Assembly (NCBI GenBank): GCA_041874725.1
Contig: CP097466.1
Span: forward strand, 2,542,001-2,606,000
Length of the DNA stretch: 64,000 nucleotides
Source of the DNA: Duganella sp. BuS-21
Lineage (GTDB): Bacteria; Pseudomonadota; Gammaproteobacteria; Burkholderiales; Burkholderiaceae_D
Direction of reading: 5' to 3'
Part shown: piece by piece, positions 43,099 through 51,662 of the stretch
Layout: every line of letters starts with the position of its first letter
Numbering within the stretch: position 1 is the stretch's first letter
Made by a program: the position numbers and the translations under genes
The notes under the pieces: generated by a model
What the model was told of the DNA's origin: nothing
Databases searched by the model: none
The model's input: the letters and a program-made list of their open reading frames with translations, nothing else

Positions 43099-43872
43099 TT
43101 AGCGGTGCCTTGGGGCGTTGTTGATCTGGTCGATCAGGAGCTTCATTTCGGCTGTGGCTTCAGGCTTCAGATTGACGAACTGGCAGCCGATGTGCATCTG
43201 CTCGCCGGCCAGGAAGGAGCGGAAGCCGCGCGTGAAGCGTACTTCGAGTTCGGCGACGATGATCAGCTCGCCGTCCAGCTCCAGATGCACGTCCAGCAGC
43301 TTGCGGCCCTTGATCAGGCCCTTGGCCGCGATCTTCGAGCAACGCAGGCCGAGCCCTCCCAGCGAGAAATCGTAGATCGACCATTCGTGGATGGTGCCGT
43401 GGATGTCGAGCGAAGCCGTGAAGTTGTCGCCCAGCGGCGTTTCCACACGTTCCACCGCGCGCCGGTCCAGCACCGCGCAGGTTTCCGGGAAGGTCAGGGG
43501 AATCAGGTGCGGTTGGTCGGGCAGCGTTTTCCATTCCTGGCTGGTGAGGCGGAATTGAATCTTTGCCTTGGGCAGCACGGCAACCAAGGTGATCTTGCCG
43601 GGCGGGAGTTCCAGCCCTTCGTTTAATTCCAACACGAAATGCGGCAATTCGGGGTCGACCGAGAGGATCCGTGCCAGCACCGGTTCGCGGCTGCCGGTCA
43701 CGTACAGCGTGATGGCGTCGCCATGGGTGGCGAGTTGCGTCAGCGCGTCGCCGATCTCGTCCTCGCTGGTCATCTCATACGAGCTGGCCGAGGCCGGGAT
43801 CGTGGCGATCGCATCCTGGGGCCGTGGCGGCCCTTTGCGGATGATGACCCCAATGTGTTCTTCGAGAAGCAT
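43099..43872 (-). CDS. PilZ-domain protein of the YcgR flagellar-brake type
   Basis: 257 residues from the ATG at 43872; an in-frame TTG at 43905 would add 11 residues. The N-terminal half is a YcgR-like beta domain ('ITLYVTGSREPVLARILSVD'). The C-terminal PilZ domain has both c-di-GMP signatures: R138-AVE-R142 (RxxxR) in the interdomain linker and D168-F-S170-L-G-G173 (DxSxxG). It should therefore bind c-di-GMP. In the YcgR family this slows flagellar rotation; that target is inferred here. A promoter TTGCTT-17 bp-TATGAT is visible upstream. Downstream lies the 35-bp inverted repeat. Confidence 0.88.
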   Translation of the reverse strand: MLLEEHIGVIIRKGPPRPQDAIATIPASASSYEMTSEDEIGDALTQLATHGDAITLYVTGSREPVLARILSVDPELPHFVLELNEGLELPPGKITLVAVLPKAKIQFRLTSQEWKTLPDQPHLIPLTFPETCAVLDRRAVERVETPLGDNFTASLDIHGTIHEWSIYDFSLGGLGLRCSKIAAKGLIKGRKLLDVHLELDGELIIVAELEVRFTRGFRSFLAGEQMHIGCQFVNLKPEATAEMKLLIDQINNAPRHR

Positions 43873-43925
43873 ATCGTTCTTCTTGACAAGTACAACGCCA
43901 GACAAGGTTTAGGTCTGTAAAACTC

Positions 43926-43954
43926 ATCATAGAACACGAATTTCTTAAAAGCAA
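43926..43954 (-). promoter_or_regulatory. Sigma-70-like promoter for the PilZ gene
   Basis: On the minus strand, TTGCTT (43949-43954) and TATGAT (43926-43931) are separated by exactly 17 bp, about 55 bp before the ATG. No operator is evident. Confidence 0.5.
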
Positions 43955-44003
43955 TCTCTTTTGCGCAATGTGAAACGCCGGCCGTGGCCGCTCTTTGCTA
44001 GGT

Positions 44004-45335
44004 TCAGCGTACCATGCAAGGCATTTTGTTGTTGAATTTCCAGCCCGGGATCAGGAACTGCATCGCCACCGCGTCGTCGCGTGCGCCCAGGCCCATATTG
44101 TTGTACAGGCGGTGCGCGGCTTCGATGGCATCCATGTCGATTTCCACGCCCAGGCCCGGCCGCTGCGGCACCTGCACCATGCCGCCCTGGATCTGCAACG
44201 GGTTCTTGGTGAGGTGCTGGCCGTCCTGCCAGATCCAGTGGGTGTCGATGGCGGTGATGTTGCCCGGCGCGGCCGCCGCCACGTGGGTGAACATGGCCAG
44301 CGAGATGTCGAAGTGGTTGTTCGAGTGCGAGCCCCAGGTCAGGCCCCATTCATGGCACATCTGCGCCACCCGCACCGAGCCCTGCATGGTCCAGAAGTGC
44401 GGGTCGGCCAGCGGAATGTCGACCGATTGCAGCTGGATCGCGTGACGCATTTCACGCCAGTCGGTGGCGACCATATTGGTGGCGGTCAGCAGACCGGTGG
44501 CGCGGCGGAATTCGGCCATCACTTCGCGGCCGGAGTAGCCGTTCTCGGCGCCGCAGGGGTCTTCGGCGTAGGCCAGCACATCGCCCTGGTCGCGGCACAG
44601 GCGGATCGCGTCCTTCAGCAGCCAGCCGCCGTTCGGGTCGAGCGTGACGCGCGCCTGCGGGAAGCGTTCATGGATGGCGGTGACGGCTTCGATTTCCTCT
44701 TCGCCACGGAACACGCCGCCTTTCAGTTTGAAGTCGTTGAAGCCGTAGCGCTCGTAAGCGGCTTCGGCCAGGCGCACCACGGCATCCGAGGTCAGCGCGG
44801 CTTGGTTGCGCACGCGGGTCCAGTTGTCGCCGGCGTCGGCCGGCGTGCCGGCGTAGGGCAAGGTGGTGGCCTTGCGGTCGCCGATGTAGAACAGGTAGCC
44901 CAGCATTTCCACTTCGCTGCGTTGCTGGCCTTCGCCGAGCAGGGCGGCCACCGGCACGCCGAGAAACTTTCCAAGCAGGTCGAGCAGCGCCGCTTCCAGC
45001 GCGGTGACGGCGTGCACGGCGATGCGCAGGTCGAAGGTTTGCAGGCCACGGCCGCCGGCATCGCGGTCGGCGAAGGCGTTGCGGGCGGCGTTGAGAAGGG
45101 CGTTGTAAGTGCCGATCGGTTGGTCCAGCAGCAGGGGGCGCGCGTCTTCCAGCGTCTGGCGGATTTTCTCGCCGCCCGGCACTTCGCCGACGCCGGTGTT
45201 GCCGGCACTATCGGTCAGGATGACGATGTTGCGGGTGAAGTAGGGGCCGTGGGCGCCGCTGAGATTCAGCAGCATGCTGTCGTGGCCGGCTACCGGGATT
45301 ACTCGCATGGCAACAATACGTGGGGTGTCTTGCAT
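44004..45335 (-). CDS. gudD: Glucarate dehydratase, enolase superfamily
   Basis: 443 residues from the ATG at 45335, preceded by AGGA; an in-frame ATG at 45365 is less likely. It matches glucarate dehydratase: '[17 protein letters not shown]' near the N-terminus, the KxK motif in '[11 protein letters not shown]', metal ligands in 'TLDPNGGW', '[13 protein letters not shown]' and '[11 protein letters not shown]', and the His-Asp dyad in '[11 protein letters not shown]' and '[10 protein letters not shown]'. The enzyme dehydrates D-glucarate (and often L-idarate) to 5-keto-4-deoxyglucarate in the cytoplasm, the first step of aldarate breakdown. It is divergent from a LacI-type regulator with a shared, repeat-rich intergenic region, so local repression is likely. 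No aldarate transporter or KDG aldolase is adjacent. Confidence 0.92.
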   Translation of the reverse strand: MQDTPRIVAMRVIPVAGHDSMLLNLSGAHGPYFTRNIVILTDSAGNTGVGEVPGGEKIRQTLEDARPLLLDQPIGTYNALLNAARNAFADRDAGGRGLQTFDLRIAVHAVTALEAALLDLLGKFLGVPVAALLGEGQQRSEVEMLGYLFYIGDRKATTLPYAGTPADAGDNWTRVRNQAALTSDAVVRLAEAAYERYGFNDFKLKGGVFRGEEEIEAVTAIHERFPQARVTLDPNGGWLLKDAIRLCRDQGDVLAYAEDPCGAENGYSGREVMAEFRRATGLLTATNMVATDWREMRHAIQLQSVDIPLADPHFWTMQGSVRVAQMCHEWGLTWGSHSNNHFDISLAMFTHVAAAAPGNITAIDTHWIWQDGQHLTKNPLQIQGGMVQVPQRPGLGVEIDMDAIEAAHRLYNNMGLGARDDAVAMQFLIPGWKFNNKMPCMVR

Positions 45336-45476
45336 GATCAGTCCTTTAAATGATTGCGCTGTCATTTACGATGGTAGCTCTCATTTATGAGTAATTCAAG
45401 GTAAATCTACGTTCTATAAATGATAGAAAATGATGCCTGGTGCTACAATCGCCTATCGTTTTCTATCGGGGTCTCT
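45336..45476. promoter_or_regulatory. Divergent gudD / LacI-type regulator control region
   Basis: Minus strand: TTGAAT (45394-45399) and TACCAT (45371-45376), 17 bp apart, form a likely gudD promoter. Plus strand: an extended -10 TGC-TACAAT at 45441-45449 probably drives the regulator. GATAGAAAATGAT (45422-45434) and its near-exact inverse ATCGTTTTCTATC (45455-45467) flank this -10 box, and TTCTAT-5 bp-ATAGAA (45412-45428) is a perfect palindrome just upstream. AAATGA occurs five times in either orientation (45348, 45362, 45381, 45418, 45428). These are strong candidates for the regulator's operators. Confidence 0.6.
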
Positions 45477-46508
45477 ATGAGCGAACTGCGCACCTTGCGT
45501 ACCGCCGGCGGTGAGCTCAGTGTCAGCGGCGCCACACTGGTGGACGTGGCCAAGGTGGCGGGCGTGTCGCCGATTACGGTGTCGCGCGCGCTGAACCAGC
45601 CGCATCTGGTCCGGCCGAATACCGTGGCCAAGGTGCAGGCGGCGGTGCAGCAGACCGGCTATGTGCGGAATATGATGGCCGGCGCGCTGGCGTCCAGCCG
45701 CAGCCGGCTGGTGTCGCTGGTGCTGCCGACCATTTCCACGCCGATCTTTGCCGACATGGTGCAGGCCGCCAGCGATCAATTGACCGCCGCCGGCTATCAG
45801 GTGATGCTGGGGCTGTCCAGCTACGAGGCCTGGCGCGAGGAGATGCTGGTGGAGACCATCCTCAGCCGCCGCCCGGACGGTGTGATCCTGACCGGCTCGC
45901 TGCACACGGATTCCACGCGGCGACGCCTGCAGGCTGCACAGGTGCCGGTGGTGGAGGCCTGGGATTTGACACCGTCGCCGATCGATATGATGGTCGGCTT
46001 CTCGCACGAAGAGGTGGGCCATGCGATTGCCCAGCATCTGCTGGCGCGCGGCTACCAGCGGATCGCCATCCTGGCGGTGGAAGATCCGCGCGCGGCGCGG
46101 CGGAATCAAGGCTTGCAGGCCGGGCTGGCCAAGCATGGCGTGCAGGTGGCGGCGATCGAGGTCATGCCGCTGCCGTCCACCTTTGCGCTGGGGCGCGATG
46201 GCCTGGCGCTGCTGTTGCAGCGCTGTCCGGATGTGGAGGCGGTGGTGTGCAGTTCCGACACCCTGGCGCACGGCGTGCTGACGGAGGCTATCGCGCGCGG
46301 ACTGGCGGTGCCGCAACAACTGGCGGTGCTGGGCTTCGGCGATGTGAATTTTGCGGCGCGCACGTATCCGCCGCTATCGACTGTGCGCGTCGATGGGGCT
46401 AATATCGGTCGTGTGGCGGCGCGGGCGATACTGGACCGTTTGGACGGCAAGGCGGTGAGCGCCCTGACCGATACCGGGTTTCAGCTGATCCAGCGTGGCA
46501 GCACCTAA
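45477..46508 (+). CDS. LacI/GntR-type transcriptional repressor
   Basis: 343 residues from the ATG at 45477; a longer in-frame start at 45420 would lie inside the operator region and is rejected. It has an N-terminal LacI helix-turn-helix and hinge ('TLVDVAKVAGVSPITVSRALNQPHLVRPNTVAKVQ', about 20-55) and a periplasmic-binding-protein-like effector domain ('LVSLVLPTISTPIFADMVQAA', 'RRPDGVILTGSLH', 'LAVLGFGDVNFAART'). The C-terminal part resembles gluconate-type GntR repressors. Being divergent from gudD, it most likely represses gudD and itself, with glucarate or a related sugar acid as inducer (inference). Confidence 0.88.
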   Translation: MSELRTLRTAGGELSVSGATLVDVAKVAGVSPITVSRALNQPHLVRPNTVAKVQAAVQQTGYVRNMMAGALASSRSRLVSLVLPTISTPIFADMVQAASDQLTAAGYQVMLGLSSYEAWREEMLVETILSRRPDGVILTGSLHTDSTRRRLQAAQVPVVEAWDLTPSPIDMMVGFSHEEVGHAIAQHLLARGYQRIAILAVEDPRAARRNQGLQAGLAKHGVQVAAIEVMPLPSTFALGRDGLALLLQRCPDVEAVVCSSDTLAHGVLTEAIARGLAVPQQLAVLGFGDVNFAARTYPPLSTVRVDGANIGRVAARAILDRLDGKAVSALTDTGFQLIQRGST

Positions 46509-46527
46509 ACCTTTGAGGGAGGCCGGC

Positions 46528-46797
46528 ATGGAAATGAAGCGCATCAATGCGGGAAAATTGCGGGCCATCGGCTATGACGCACGCGACAATCTGTTGCGCG
46601 TGGAGTTCGACGACGGCAGCGCCATGGATTACTCGGGCGTCGGCAACGAGGTGTGGCGCAAGCTGTCAACCTCCGGCGCGGCCTGGAGCTACTATCGCGA
46701 TAACATCGAAGAGGAGTTCACCGGCCGCAAGGGCGTGGTGCGCAAGCCGACTACCCGTGCCGATCTGGAGGACTTGTTCAAGCCGCCTTCCGATTGA
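46528..46797 (+). CDS. KTSC-domain protein
   Basis: 89 residues from the ATG at 46528, preceded by GAGGGAGG. A compact KTSC domain: 'INAGKLRAIGYDARDNLLRVEFDDGSAMDYSGVGNEVWRKLSTSGAAWSYYRDNI'. KTSC is a small predicted nucleic-acid-associated or repair-linked domain found alone or on phage and tRNA-related proteins; its function is not established. The gene follows the LacI-type repressor by 19 nt and may be co-transcribed. Its last 20 nt overlap the convergent MFS gene. Confidence 0.8.
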   Translation: MEMKRINAGKLRAIGYDARDNLLRVEFDDGSAMDYSGVGNEVWRKLSTSGAAWSYYRDNIEEEFTGRKGVVRKPTTRADLEDLFKPPSD

Positions 46798-47950
46798 GCT
46801 TGCGGTCCAGCGTGGACAGCAGCGCCGCGCTGGCGATCAGGGTGATGCCGAGCAGCAGCGGCAGGCGGACGTTCCAGCCGGCCAGCATGCCGGCGACGGC
46901 GGTGCCTGCGGAGCCGGCCGTGATTTTCATGGCCGCCACCCACAGGAAAATCTGGCCGCGTGCGTTGGCCGGCGCGTATTCGGTGCGGGCCGCCAGCGTG
47001 GCGGCGAAGAAGAAGGCGTTCACCGCGCCGGAGAGCCAGAACAGGCCTACGGCGATGATCCAGCCCGGGCTCAGCACGATGGCGCACAGGCCAGCGGCTG
47101 CGCACAGCGCCCATCCCGTCATCCCTTGGTCCGGACTGCCGCGCAAGGGGCGCAGCATGATGCCGACCGAGCCTGAAAGATTGCCGATGCCGTAGGCGGC
47201 CGTCATGGCCGCCGCGCCGGCCAGCGAGATGCCAAGCATGCCGGTCATGTGCACCGCCGTGATCGGCAGGGCGGCCATGCTGAAGGCGACCAGCATGGTC
47301 ATGTAGAGCGTGCGGCGCAGCCGGCCTTCCTGGGTGATCAGCTGGATGGTGCGCCAGGCGCTGGGCACGGTGTGCGGATTGCCGCCGTGTTCCGGCGCGG
47401 CGTAGGGCAGGCGCATCACCAGCCAGGCGGCCACGAAGACGGCAATGGCGAGGCATTGCGCCGCCAGGGCCGGAGTGGACCATGCCGAGACGGCGGCCAC
47501 GATGGACGGTCCGACGGTGCCGCCGATGCCGTAGGTGGCGATGTCCCAGCCCTGGGCCCGGCGCAGGTTTTTGCCGGCGATGGCAGGCAGGCGGGTGCTG
47601 ATGCCGCCGGTGAGCAGCGGACCGCACAGGCCGGCGATTGCCAGCAGCATGCCGGTCAGCGCGAGCGGGATATGGCCGTAGGTCGTGACTGCGGTCATCA
47701 GGGCGGTGGCGTAGAGCGCGCAGGCGGTGGCGATGACTTTGCGGCCGTCGGCGGCCAGGTCGATGCGGCGCGCGACAAAGGGGCCGAGCAGGTGCGGCGC
47801 GGTCAGGCAGGCGCCCAGCAGGCCGGCCGTGGCGCCGCCATCGCCGCGCATGGTTGCCAGCAGGACGATGGCGACCACGCCGCCGCCATCGCCCAGCCGT
47901 GCCAGCGAGGCAGCGACGACATAGCGCGCCAGCGCCGGGTGCTGGTTCAC
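46778..47950 (-). CDS. MFS transporter
   Basis: About 390 residues from a GTG at 47950, chosen because GTGA there overlaps the stop of the upstream DapA-like gene, which implies translational coupling; the upstream extension of the frame is non-hydrophobic shadow sequence. About 12 hydrophobic segments, beginning 'YVVAASLARLGDGGGVVAIVLL' with an MFS-like 'GPFVARRIDLAADGRKV' loop after TM2. It is an inner-membrane secondary transporter. The coupled upstream aldolase suggests transport of that enzyme's substrate or product, but specificity cannot be read. Confidence 0.8.
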   Translation of the reverse strand: MNQHPALARYVVAASLARLGDGGGVVAIVLLATMRGDGGATAGLLGACLTAPHLLGPFVARRIDLAADGRKVIATACALYATALMTAVTTYGHIPLALTGMLLAIAGLCGPLLTGGISTRLPAIAGKNLRRAQGWDIATYGIGGTVGPSIVAAVSAWSTPALAAQCLAIAVFVAAWLVMRLPYAAPEHGGNPHTVPSAWRTIQLITQEGRLRRTLYMTMLVAFSMAALPITAVHMTGMLGISLAGAAAMTAAYGIGNLSGSVGIMLRPLRGSPDQGMTGWALCAAAGLCAIVLSPGWIIAVGLFWLSGAVNAFFFAATLAARTEYAPANARGQIFLWVAAMKITAGSAGTAVAGMLAGWNVRLPLLLGITLIASAALLSTLDRKLNRKAA

Positions 47951-48840
47951 GCCAGTTCCAGCGTGTCGATCAGTCGGGCCAGGTGTTCGCGGTCGGCGCC
48001 TTCGATGGCGTGCAGCGGCAGCGGAATGCACGGCTGCTGCGCCAGACCCATCAGGTTGGCAGCGGCGCCGATCACGCGCAGGCTGCCGTTGTATTTGCCG
48101 AACAATTCCCACAACGGCGCCAGCCGCTCAGACAGCCGCGCCGCTTCCGCCGCATTGCCGGCCTGCGCCGCGCGGGTGATGGCCAAGGTGGTCTTGGGGA
48201 AAATGCCGCCGATGACCGAATACCACACCTCGCACCCCGCGCTCATGCCGGTGGCGCCGAATTTGTCGCCGCTGACGCCGATGCTGACGTGCGCCGGCAC
48301 CAGGGCGCGCAGACGCGCCACCCGCTCGGCTGCCGCAGCCGGCTGCGCCGGCACGCCGGGAATCTTGATCGACCGTATGTTGGGCAACTGCGCAATCCGG
48401 CCGTGCAGCTCGTCGCTGAAATCGAAGCGCGTGGTGCCGGGATTGTCATACACGCACAGCGGCACGGAGACATTGCGCGCCACCGTCTCGAACAGGCAGT
48501 AGACCTCGGCCGCATTCAGGCTGTGGTATGAGACAGGCGCCAGCAGCAGCGCGCCAACACCGGCCCGCTGCGCATCTTCCGCCAAGTCCAGCACGTCGCG
48601 CGTGCGCAAGGCGCCGATGCCGGCCATGACCGGCACACCGCCGGCCGCGTCCACCGCCAGCCGCGCCACCCGCGCGCGCTCCTCACGGCTCAGATAGGCG
48701 TACACCCCGGTCGAACCGAGCGCGCCGATGGAATCGACACCGGCTGCAGCCAGGCGCTGCACCAGGCCGGCATAGGCCGCCTCGTCGATGCCGGCTTCAT
48801 TCATGGGGGTGATGGGAAATCCGCTGAGACCGCTGAACAT
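47947..48840 (-). CDS. Dihydrodipicolinate synthase / N-acetylneuraminate lyase family protein
   Basis: 297 residues from the ATG at 48840, preceded by AGGAG; an earlier in-frame start at 48879 lies in the operator region. It is a TIM-barrel class I aldolase with Schiff-base Lys159 ('SIKIPGV'), Tyr131 ('VYDNPGTTRF') and the GSTG loop (42-45) that replaces the usual GTTGE. It lies in one operon with an MFS transporter (4-nt overlap) and is divergent from a MocR regulator. These features point to a catabolic aldolase or dehydratase rather than lysine biosynthesis. 5-dehydro-4-deoxyglucarate dehydratase would fit the nearby gudD, but its specific motifs are not obvious. Confidence 0.85.
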   Translation of the reverse strand: MFSGLSGFPITPMNEAGIDEAAYAGLVQRLAAAGVDSIGALGSTGVYAYLSREERARVARLAVDAAGGVPVMAGIGALRTRDVLDLAEDAQRAGVGALLLAPVSYHSLNAAEVYCLFETVARNVSVPLCVYDNPGTTRFDFSDELHGRIAQLPNIRSIKIPGVPAQPAAAAERVARLRALVPAHVSIGVSGDKFGATGMSAGCEVWYSVIGGIFPKTTLAITRAAQAGNAAEAARLSERLAPLWELFGKYNGSLRVIGAAANLMGLAQQPCIPLPLHAIEGADREHLARLIDTLELA

Positions 48841-48906
48841 GGTGTCGCTCCTGAGGGTGGGGTAGAATGTCTGGATCATAATAAATTATGTCCTAGGACA
48901 AAGTCA
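48841..48906. promoter_or_regulatory. Operator palindrome between DapA-like and PtsJ-type genes
   Basis: The 66-bp divergent gap contains the perfect 12-bp palindrome TGTCCTAGGACA at 48889-48900, with an ATGTC half-motif repeated upstream (48867-48871). On the minus strand TTGTCC followed 15 bp later by TATGAT could be the aldolase-operon promoter; its -35 box lies inside the palindrome. A protein bound there would block it. The regulator's own ATG is only 6 nt away. Confidence 0.55.
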
Positions 48907-50211
48907 ATGATCTCTGGAAGCACTGCAATTGAAATCGCCGACTGCATACGCGCCCTGGTGCAGAGCGGTCACTATCAACCGGGCGCCTCGCTGCCGCCGG
49001 TGCGCGAACTGGCCGAGACGCTGGGCGTCAATCGCAACACGGTGGCGGCCGCCTACCAGCGCCTGACCAAGGCCGGGCTGGCCGTGGCGCAAGGCCGCCT
49101 CGGCACCTCTATCGTGGCGCCACCCAGCGCCGGCGAGCAGGAGGGCCTGAGCGCCGACACGCCACTGATCGACCTTGCACACGGGAATCCGAACGCCGAC
49201 TGGCTGCCGGAGGTGTCGACCTTGCTGGGCGGCCGCATGAGCAAGCCTTTCCTCTACGGCGAGGACACCATCCTGCCGGCGCTGCGCGAGTGGGGCAAGC
49301 TGTGGATGACGCCGGACTGCCCGGCCGGCTGGGAGCTGGAACTGACCCACGGCGCGGTCGATGGCATCGAGCGGTTGGCGGTCGCGCACCTGGTGGCGGG
49401 CGATAAGGTGGCGGTGGAAGATCCGTGCTTCCTGGGCAGCATCAACGCGCTGCGCATCGGCGGCATGCAGGCGGTGGGCGTGGCGATCGATGACGAAGGC
49501 ATGCAGCCGCAAGCGCTGGCCCGAGTGCTGGAAGAGGGCGCGCGCGCCGTTTTGCTGACGCCGCGCGCCAACAATCCGACCGGCTGCAGCCTGTCGAAAC
49601 GCCGCGCCGAGGAACTGCAGCGGGTGCTGGCCGAGCATCCGAATGTACTGGTGATCCTGGACGACCACTTCGCCCTGCTGGCCGACACGCCATACCACTC
49701 TGTCATTCCAGCCTCGACCAAGCGTTGGGCGCTGCTACGCTCAGTGTCAAAAGGGCTGGGCCCGGACCTGCGCCTGGCCTTCGTGGCCTGCGACGCCGAC
49801 ACCGCCGCCCGCCTGCGCATCCGCCTGGCGCCGGGCATGACCTGGGTCAGCCATCTGCTGCAAGCCATCGTGGCGGCCTGCCTGGAATCGGAACAGGTGC
49901 GCGACACCGTGCAGGCGGCGCGCGCCGCTTATGCGGCGCGGCGCGACGAACTGCACGCGGCGCTGACGCAGCAGGGCATTGCGGTGCCGCGCCCGGACGG
50001 CGGATTGAACGTCTGGATCCCCGTGGTGCAGGATGCCAAAGACCTGGCCTACGCGCTGGCCAAAAAAGGCTGGTTGGTGCGCCTGGGCAGCGCTTATGCG
50101 GTGCAGGCGCATCCGCCGGCGCACGCGCAGGCGATCCGCATCACCGTCTCCAATCTGCAGGATGGACAGGCGGCGCAGTTTGCGCGCGACCTCAAAGCTT
50201 GTTTGCTTTAA
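48907..50211 (+). CDS. ptsJ: MocR-type regulator of the PtsJ group (GntR HTH + aminotransferase fold)
   Basis: 434 residues. The N-terminal winged-helix GntR domain ('LPPVRELAETLGVNRNTVAAAYQRLTKAGL', about 29-58) closely resembles E. coli PtsJ. It is followed by a fold-type I aminotransferase domain with D252 ('ILDDHFAL') and the PLP-binding Lys282 ('SVSKGLGPDLRL'). MocR proteins use PLP as effector and usually regulate adjacent divergent genes. Here the divergent target would be the DapA-like/MFS operon. The ATG is only 6 nt from a 12-bp palindrome. The 3' end overlaps the convergent serine hydrolase by 20 nt. Confidence 0.85.
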   Translation: MISGSTAIEIADCIRALVQSGHYQPGASLPPVRELAETLGVNRNTVAAAYQRLTKAGLAVAQGRLGTSIVAPPSAGEQEGLSADTPLIDLAHGNPNADWLPEVSTLLGGRMSKPFLYGEDTILPALREWGKLWMTPDCPAGWELELTHGAVDGIERLAVAHLVAGDKVAVEDPCFLGSINALRIGGMQAVGVAIDDEGMQPQALARVLEEGARAVLLTPRANNPTGCSLSKRRAEELQRVLAEHPNVLVILDDHFALLADTPYHSVIPASTKRWALLRSVSKGLGPDLRLAFVACDADTAARLRIRLAPGMTWVSHLLQAIVAACLESEQVRDTVQAARAAYAARRDELHAALTQQGIAVPRPDGGLNVWIPVVQDAKDLAYALAKKGWLVRLGSAYAVQAHPPAHAQAIRITVSNLQDGQAAQFARDLKACLL

Positions 50212-51538
50212 GCGTCGTGAGCTGCTCGACCGCGTCGGTGTTGTCCGGATACAAGCGCAGCGCCAGTTCGAACACGGCCAGCGCCGCCTGGTGCTGATGC
50301 CGGCCCTGCAGGCGATAGCCCCAGTTGTTCAAGTCGTTCTGCGACGGTCGCGCCAGGGCGTATTGCTGCATGACCTGCTGCAGTTTCCGGTCGAGGTCGC
50401 CGTAGCCCGATTGCGCCACGCGCTGGCGCAGGCGATACAGCGTGTGCGCGCCGCTGCTGATTTGCTTCAGTTCGGGCAGATACCATCCCGCCACCGAGTC
50501 CATCAGCTGCTGCGGCTGGCCGCCGGCCAGGTTGGTGAGGATGACGACCGCCAGGTCATCGTCCGGATAGATATAAAACGCCGAGCGCCCGCCGCCCATG
50601 CCGGCCACCGCGCGATGCTGGTCACGCCGTATCGCCGGCCAGCCCAGCGCCCACGGCGCCGGCTTGCCGTCCGCGAACGCGGTCGGCGCCCACAACTGGC
50701 GCAGGCTGGCCTGGTCCAGCAGCCGGCCCTGCTGCAGGGCGATGATCCAGCGGGCCAGGTCTTGGCCGTTGCTGTTGATGCCGGCGCCGGCGCGCGCAAA
50801 GACCGGGAAGTCCTCGATCACATTGTAGAGGGTGACGCCGTCCGCACCCACGCGGTAGGCGTTGGCTTTGTGCTTGACCACGTCCAGGCTGTCGCCGAAA
50901 CCGGTGCCCGGCATGCCCACCGCATCGAACTGCTTCTGCTGGATGAATTGCAGATAGGGCCGGCCGCTGAGCTGCGTGATGATCTTTTGCAGCAGCACGT
51001 AGTTGGTCTGGTTGTAGCTGAAGCGCTGGCCGGGTCCAAACTCCATGGGCAAAGCTTGCACGGCTTGCCACGCCGCCTCCTCGGTGCTGGCCAGCATGGC
51101 CGAACTGGCCGGGTCGAGGATGTCGGGCAGGCCGGAGGTGTGGTTGAGCAGCTGGGTCACGCTGACGGCGCGCCACGCGGCGGGCAGGCCGTCGATATAG
51201 CGCGAGACGGGCGCCTGCAGATCGATCTTGCCCTGCTGCGCCAGCTGCATGACGGCGACGCCGGTAAATGACTTGGTGGCGGAATTAATCGAGAACACGC
51301 TGCTGGCGCTGACCGGCACGCCATACTGAATGCTGGCCACGCCCAGCGCCTTGGACAGCACCGGCTTGCCATGCTGGATGACGACGATTTGCAGCCCCGG
51401 TATCTGGCGCTCCTGCATTTCGCTTTGCAGGAAGGCCGTGATGGCGGCGGCCGGCTCCTGTGCGGGCGCAGCGTTGACGGCGGGCGCGAGGAGCGCCGCG
51501 AGGGATAATCCACATGTCAGTGTGTAGAGGGTTCTCAT
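50192..51538 (-). CDS. Serine hydrolase, class C beta-lactamase/PBP-like, with TPR tail
   Basis: 448 residues from the ATG at 51538; a GTG 9 nt earlier is possible. Signal peptide 'MRTLYTLTCGLSLAALLAPAVNA'. The beta-lactamase-fold domain has the nucleophile motif S-A-T-K ('INSATKSFTGVAVMQL'), a YNQ in place of the usual YxN ('FSYNQTNYVLL') and an 'AGMGGGRSAFYIYP' motif at the third active-site strand. The last ~70 residues form a TPR-like helical hairpin ('NNWGYRLQGRHQHQAALAVFELALRLYP'). It is a predicted periplasmic peptidase or esterase, not a known antibiotic beta-lactamase. A palindrome ATCTAGA/TCTAGAT lies upstream. Confidence 0.85.
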   Translation of the reverse strand: MRTLYTLTCGLSLAALLAPAVNAAPAQEPAAAITAFLQSEMQERQIPGLQIVVIQHGKPVLSKALGVASIQYGVPVSASSVFSINSATKSFTGVAVMQLAQQGKIDLQAPVSRYIDGLPAAWRAVSVTQLLNHTSGLPDILDPASSAMLASTEEAAWQAVQALPMEFGPGQRFSYNQTNYVLLQKIITQLSGRPYLQFIQQKQFDAVGMPGTGFGDSLDVVKHKANAYRVGADGVTLYNVIEDFPVFARAGAGINSNGQDLARWIIALQQGRLLDQASLRQLWAPTAFADGKPAPWALGWPAIRRDQHRAVAGMGGGRSAFYIYPDDDLAVVILTNLAGGQPQQLMDSVAGWYLPELKQISSGAHTLYRLRQRVAQSGYGDLDRKLQQVMQQYALARPSQNDLNNWGYRLQGRHQHQAALAVFELALRLYPDNTDAVEQLTTLKANKL

Positions 51539-51555
51539 GCAGAGCACTTTATGCC

Positions 51556-51577
51556 ATCTAGAATAAATTGTCTAGAT
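51556..51577. promoter_or_regulatory. ATCTAGA inverted repeat in a divergent promoter region
   Basis: ATCTAGA (51556-51562) and TCTAGAT (51571-51577) are perfect 7-bp arms 8 bp apart, 18 bp before the serine-hydrolase start. Nearby, ACGATT is directly repeated 11 bp apart (51591 and 51602). The arrangement looks like the binding site of a dimeric repressor. No regulator gene is adjacent. Confidence 0.45.
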
Positions 51578-51662
51578 AAAATTTACCGGTACGATTGCGA
51601 TACGATTTGTGTGGTGATGGTGGCTGTGGTTTAATCAAAGATCGTTGACCTTATCGATTGCC

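Noticed and set aside
45420..45476. 19-residue N-terminal extension of the LacI-type regulator
   Set aside because: It would place the start inside the palindromic operators and upstream of the extended -10 box; the ATG at 45477 fits the family start.
47951..48112. N-terminal extension of the MFS transporter
   Set aside because: The added residues are Arg/Gln-rich and non-hydrophobic, and lie within the aldolase gene; the GTG at 47950 overlapping the aldolase stop is the better start.
50192..51538. Antibiotic-resistance class C beta-lactamase
   Set aside because: The second motif is YNQ rather than YxN, the third-strand motif is not KTG, and a TPR tail is present; this fits general serine hydrolases of the family.
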